DNA of 64,000 nucleotides from Archilochus colubris. Lineage: Eukaryota > Chordata > Aves > Apodiformes > Trochilidae. The translations under genes and the position numbers were made by a program. The stretch lies in the NCBI GenBank assembly GCA_023079485.1, contig CM041084.1:23216609-23280608 (forward strand). Reading direction: 5' to 3'. Of the stretch, positions 60,301-64,000 are shown in pieces. The stretch's first letter is position 1, and each line of letters opens with the position of its first letter. The notes beneath the pieces were generated by a model. The model was given only the letters and a program-made list of their open reading frames with translations, had not been told where the DNA came from and searched no databases.

Positions 60301-63300
60301 GATAATAAATAAGTAAATAATTTAAAAAAAAAAACCTGACCGAACATTTCAAGCAATTTTGGAAATACATAACTACATAACTAACCTTGGGAAAAATAAA
60401 AATAAAAGGTGCGTGGTCTCTGCTTGGAGTGGAAAAAATAAGCATTCCTCTTGTTTGTACTGATGGTTTTACCAGCAATATGATTTAACCATTTGTATGT
60501 TAAGCACCCACCTCATCACTGCCCATGGTAAAACTGCATCTCTCTTGTCAATCAGCAGTTTGAAGTTTAATTGTATAGCTAAGCTGCAGGCTTCTGCATT
60601 TTTATAGCATACTGAAAGAACCACTAGTATGACAAATACAATATGGTGATGCTCTTCCCAGGATCACTTATTTAGTTTTCTGTATTCTCTCTCATGGATC
60701 TATTTCACGTTCCCATACTAAACTTGAATTCTCTAAAACTGTCATGCTTCTTTGCTCTTCTTGTGCAACCCAGTTTTAAGAGTTTGAAGGCATTAATTGA
60801 ACTATGGATTAGATAAAGGCTGTCCTGTGTGGAAGGAAAGGAATCAAAAGGGCTCCTTCCTCCACAGTTCACTCACATAAATGATGATGCAAACCAAGTG
60901 TGCAGGATGCTGTGCAGGGGCAGTGCACGTGTTCATTCGGAGATCAGGAAAAGCCTCACTTCCAGGTGTTTGTGCCTGTGAACAAATTTGCCCTTGAAAA
61001 ACTCTAAATCCTCCTTCCAGACCATGTCAGAGCTGTTTTTCACCACTCCTTTCATTTAGCTTCTAATTAGCAGACAATGCTTCAAAACGACAAATTTCAG
61101 CCCGAGTGTGAAACTGCTCTTTAATGCTGTGTTTTAAAGAAGTGGTTTTATAACATCTGTATCACAGCAAAGGACCAAACTTCAAGGTAAGCAACAAGAG
61201 TTTAAGTCTAGAGTTCCCAGTCTTTATCAATTACACAAATGAAACGAAAGCAATATTCTACATGAAATATCTACTCTTGTATGCTGTATGAAATTTCATC
61301 GTGAAAATCTATTTAAGTCACAATTTTCAGGCATAGGGAATTAATTTTTTTTATTTCCACAAGTTTTCTTACAATGCCAAGATGCCTCTGAGTAAGCTCA
61401 TCTGTTGTCATTGACCATATTTACTGGTCTAAAAAACCCTTTTAAATTGGAATTTGCTCTAAAAGTGCTTCTAATGCTGGAACTAGTTTTAATCAAGGGA
61501 ATATATAAAGTCAGAGGCTGTCTAACTAAAATCCAATTCATGTTCCACAAACTGAATATATTTTCAATCAGACTGCTTTCCCAGTAAAGCTTTTAACTAA
61601 AAAAATCTGTGCCATTAGGTTATTTTTTCTTGGGACAACCTCTTTTTAACTAAAGGTGTAACAATATTATAATTCTTATATCAGCTGAAAGTCTATGCAC
61701 TAACTCTTACCTACTTCAGATTCTTTTGTATCAAAGGAGAAGCAAATTAATGCAAAAAACCCAGATATATTGCACGTACTCGTTCACTCAATCTGCTTGA
61801 AGATAATTAGCAAATTAACAAGCATGTGTTCCTAGTTTTCCCAGGTTTTATTTCTTTCTCAATAATGCTACGCAAAGAGCTTCATAGGCTGAACATACTG
61901 TATAGATAGATAAAAGACCTTGTACTCTAGATACATAAAACAAAATCATGAAAAAGGACAGAAAAGCAAATATTTAACTATAAAAGCAAAGGAACAAAAA
62001 ATCTGAAAGACAAAGTATTTTCTGTCATCCACAGTCGTACAGTGACAGTGATAATAGGTAACAGAGGCTTTGTATGGGCGCTGAGACTTTGGAAAAGAAA
62101 GCTCCAACAGATGTAAAATTTCCATATTTGAAGGGAAATATTGAAATCAAAATGTTCTATACAATTTAGAAGATAAATTTCTCAATAAAATACAAAATCC
62201 AAGAAAAAGGGATTTTACATTTTTTTTATTTTTACTCTGGGAAAATGCAGCAAGCTAAGAAAGAGAAACTTTGGGTTTTCTCTCCAACTGGGCTTGAGCT
62301 ACTCCTGTGGGGTACTGAGTACATGTTTTGATCTATAACCACTTCTGTGGCCCCCCTATTAGGTGTTAATGGCACCTGTTGCACTAAGCCTCTCTAAATT
62401 TTCAGATTAATCTGAAACATCAGAAGAACTGCCACCCCACTGCAACTAATAAGTCTCATCGCTTTCACCTGTAATAAAACACTCTGGGTCAGAAAAAAAA
62501 TCTCTGAAAGGGGATTACAACCCTTCAGACAAGAAAGTCAGGGAAAACATTTCAGTACTAAACAGTCAACTGGTGGTTGAGCAGAGGTGAAATTTCAGCT
62601 TCAAAGTTCTTCTCCAGCTGCTGAGTGAGTGTCAAAAGACATGAAAGTGGATTAGAAAGGTGGTGTGAAGAAAATACTTTAATTTTTAGCAGCTGTGCTG
62701 GCTTACAATGAATTAATAAACACCTACAGAAAACTCTGAGATAAGCATTTAAGGTAGCAAGTATGTATAGTAACCATGGAAAGAAAACTAATTTTTGAAG
62801 GCCAGGTAAACCAGCTATAATTTTGCCCTAAGAAATACTTTGTCTCATATGATACACTCTTGTTACTCAGGCTAGGGAAGCTGCAATATTTATATTCATT
62901 GGCCCATGACAGTGCATAGTAATCTGAGCTCACCCTATTGAGAGCTCTTCAGTTACTTCTGTTCAGCTATTACAGATTTCACATGAATTTCCCCCCTCAT
63001 TTGAATCTTAACCAAAACAAAAAGTATGTTAATTTCTTGTATATAAAAAAAAACAACCCAAAAATAACTTCCAGGTGATGACACTGCTCAGGTGCCCCTC
63101 TTCCCTATGCAACTGCAGCATTAACACAATCTATGCTGTAGATTTGTGTATGTTTCAAAGCTTCCCAAAAGAATATAGGACAATTTTAATGCTGCTATTT
63201 CTGCTTTGTCATGACTGAGCTATGGCCCTTCTTCTGTGTTGTCCACTGTACAACTCCATTGGCTTTTGACACCATTTTAGTGGGAACAGCATTCAACTCT

Positions 63301-64000
63301 GTCTTTGCAGAATGAATGTTTCCTCAGTCTCTGAAGTACTGAGCACCTGTAGCTCCTTAAGCCACTGCACATCTTGAACACTTCCTACATCACCATCTTG
63401 TTCACCACCTCCATGACCACTACAAGGAATTCCTCAAGATCCAGATGGAGTTGTCTGTCATTCCTGAAAAAAAATCTGATTTGCTTAGGATTAAAAAAAC
63501 AGAATTCTCTTCTGAAGTAAGTGAATAACTGAGAAGCAGCTTCCTCTTTCCATGGTAAGCCATTTTATGTCTTACTTTTTATACAGCTGTGTCTGGAGTA
63601 TGCCAGAACCAGAAAGTTTACCAAAAACTCTGTGTGCTCTTTAAACTCCACTCTCACTTTCTGGTGAAGTGCTCTCACCATCAAATTCTTGGAATTTCTG
63701 TGAGATGAACAACACCTACTTCTCCTTTTGCAATTATTTTTCTGAAAAGGAAAACTGATTCCAAGGCAGGAAAGAAGTAAGCAGGCTTGTTTTGTGCCTC
63801 AGTGGGTAGGACACCCAGCTATGATATAATTCTGACTTTGCATGTGTATGCTCTTTCATTGCTAATGGTCTGATGAGATCAAGTTGTAACTGAATATCTT
63901 CATTCTTACAGTGATGGTGTAGGATTCATCACTGCCAAACAGGCTTAAGTTATAGCTACTGATAGCAACATCACTGAAAAATCTCTTGCTACATATGCTT

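Larger units (their letters stand above)
52419..64000 (-). other. CDK6: CDK6 large intron, continues beyond window
   Basis: More than 11.5 kb without an exon. I looked for the preceding CDK6 exon (WYRAPEVLLQ and VDLWSVGC motifs) on the minus strand and did not find it. Contains a CR1 copy (56.06-56.48 kb), a short GGGTAGACAA tandem repeat (57341-57388), and otherwise AT-rich single-copy sequence. Confidence 0.75.

Noticed and set aside
52419..64000. The CDK6 exon preceding 52418, sought inside the window
   Set aside because: No reading resembling WYRAPEVLLQ or VDLWSVGC was found on the minus strand.

Overview
The window is nuclear DNA from a bird. It has AT-rich introns with short spliced exons, CpG islands at gene starts, three 3'-truncated CR1 LINE copies, and an avian-type ERVL solo LTR with a 5-bp target duplication. 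The protein-coding exons match vertebrate RBM48, FAM133 and CDK6 in the order and orientation known from the RBM48-FAM133B-CDK6 region of other amniotes. A fourth gene, an EF-hand protein close to calaxin (CLXN/EFCAB1), lies between RBM48 and FAM133. Identifications were made by reading translations against remembered family members; no database search was run.

Layout. 1-400: GC-rich sequence just inside RBM48, whose first coding exon must lie to the left of the window. 1353-4359 (+): RBM48 exons 2-5. 4862-12554 (-): calaxin-like gene in six exons, convergent with RBM48, with a CpG-rich promoter at about 12.3-12.7 kb. 12.7-15.2 kb: intergenic sequence and the FAM133 3'UTR. 15256-28416 (-): FAM133 in eleven coding exons, with a large CpG island at 27.8-28.95 kb. 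29-36 kb: gene-poor, holding a CR1 fragment and a complete ERVL solo LTR (31017-32010). About 36.5-46.48 kb: probable very long CDK6 3'UTR. 46477-52418 (-): the last three coding exons of CDK6. 52419-64000: an enormous CDK6 intron that continues past the right edge and carries a CR1 copy at 56.06-56.48 kb.

The genes are independent housekeeping or ciliary units, not an operon. RBM48 is a minor-spliceosome factor. The calaxin-like protein would be a Ca2+ sensor of the kind that works with outer-arm dynein in motile cilia. FAM133 is a Lys/Ser-rich, probably nuclear protein of unknown activity. CDK6 is the cyclin-D-dependent G1 kinase.

The most noteworthy points are the calaxin-like gene at a locus where I know of no human counterpart, two introns that appear to use GC donors (one in the calaxin-like gene, one in FAM133, the latter overlapping a U12-like GTATCCT motif), and the strictly phase-0 cassette structure of FAM133. 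I saw no bacterial, phage or CRISPR-like system.
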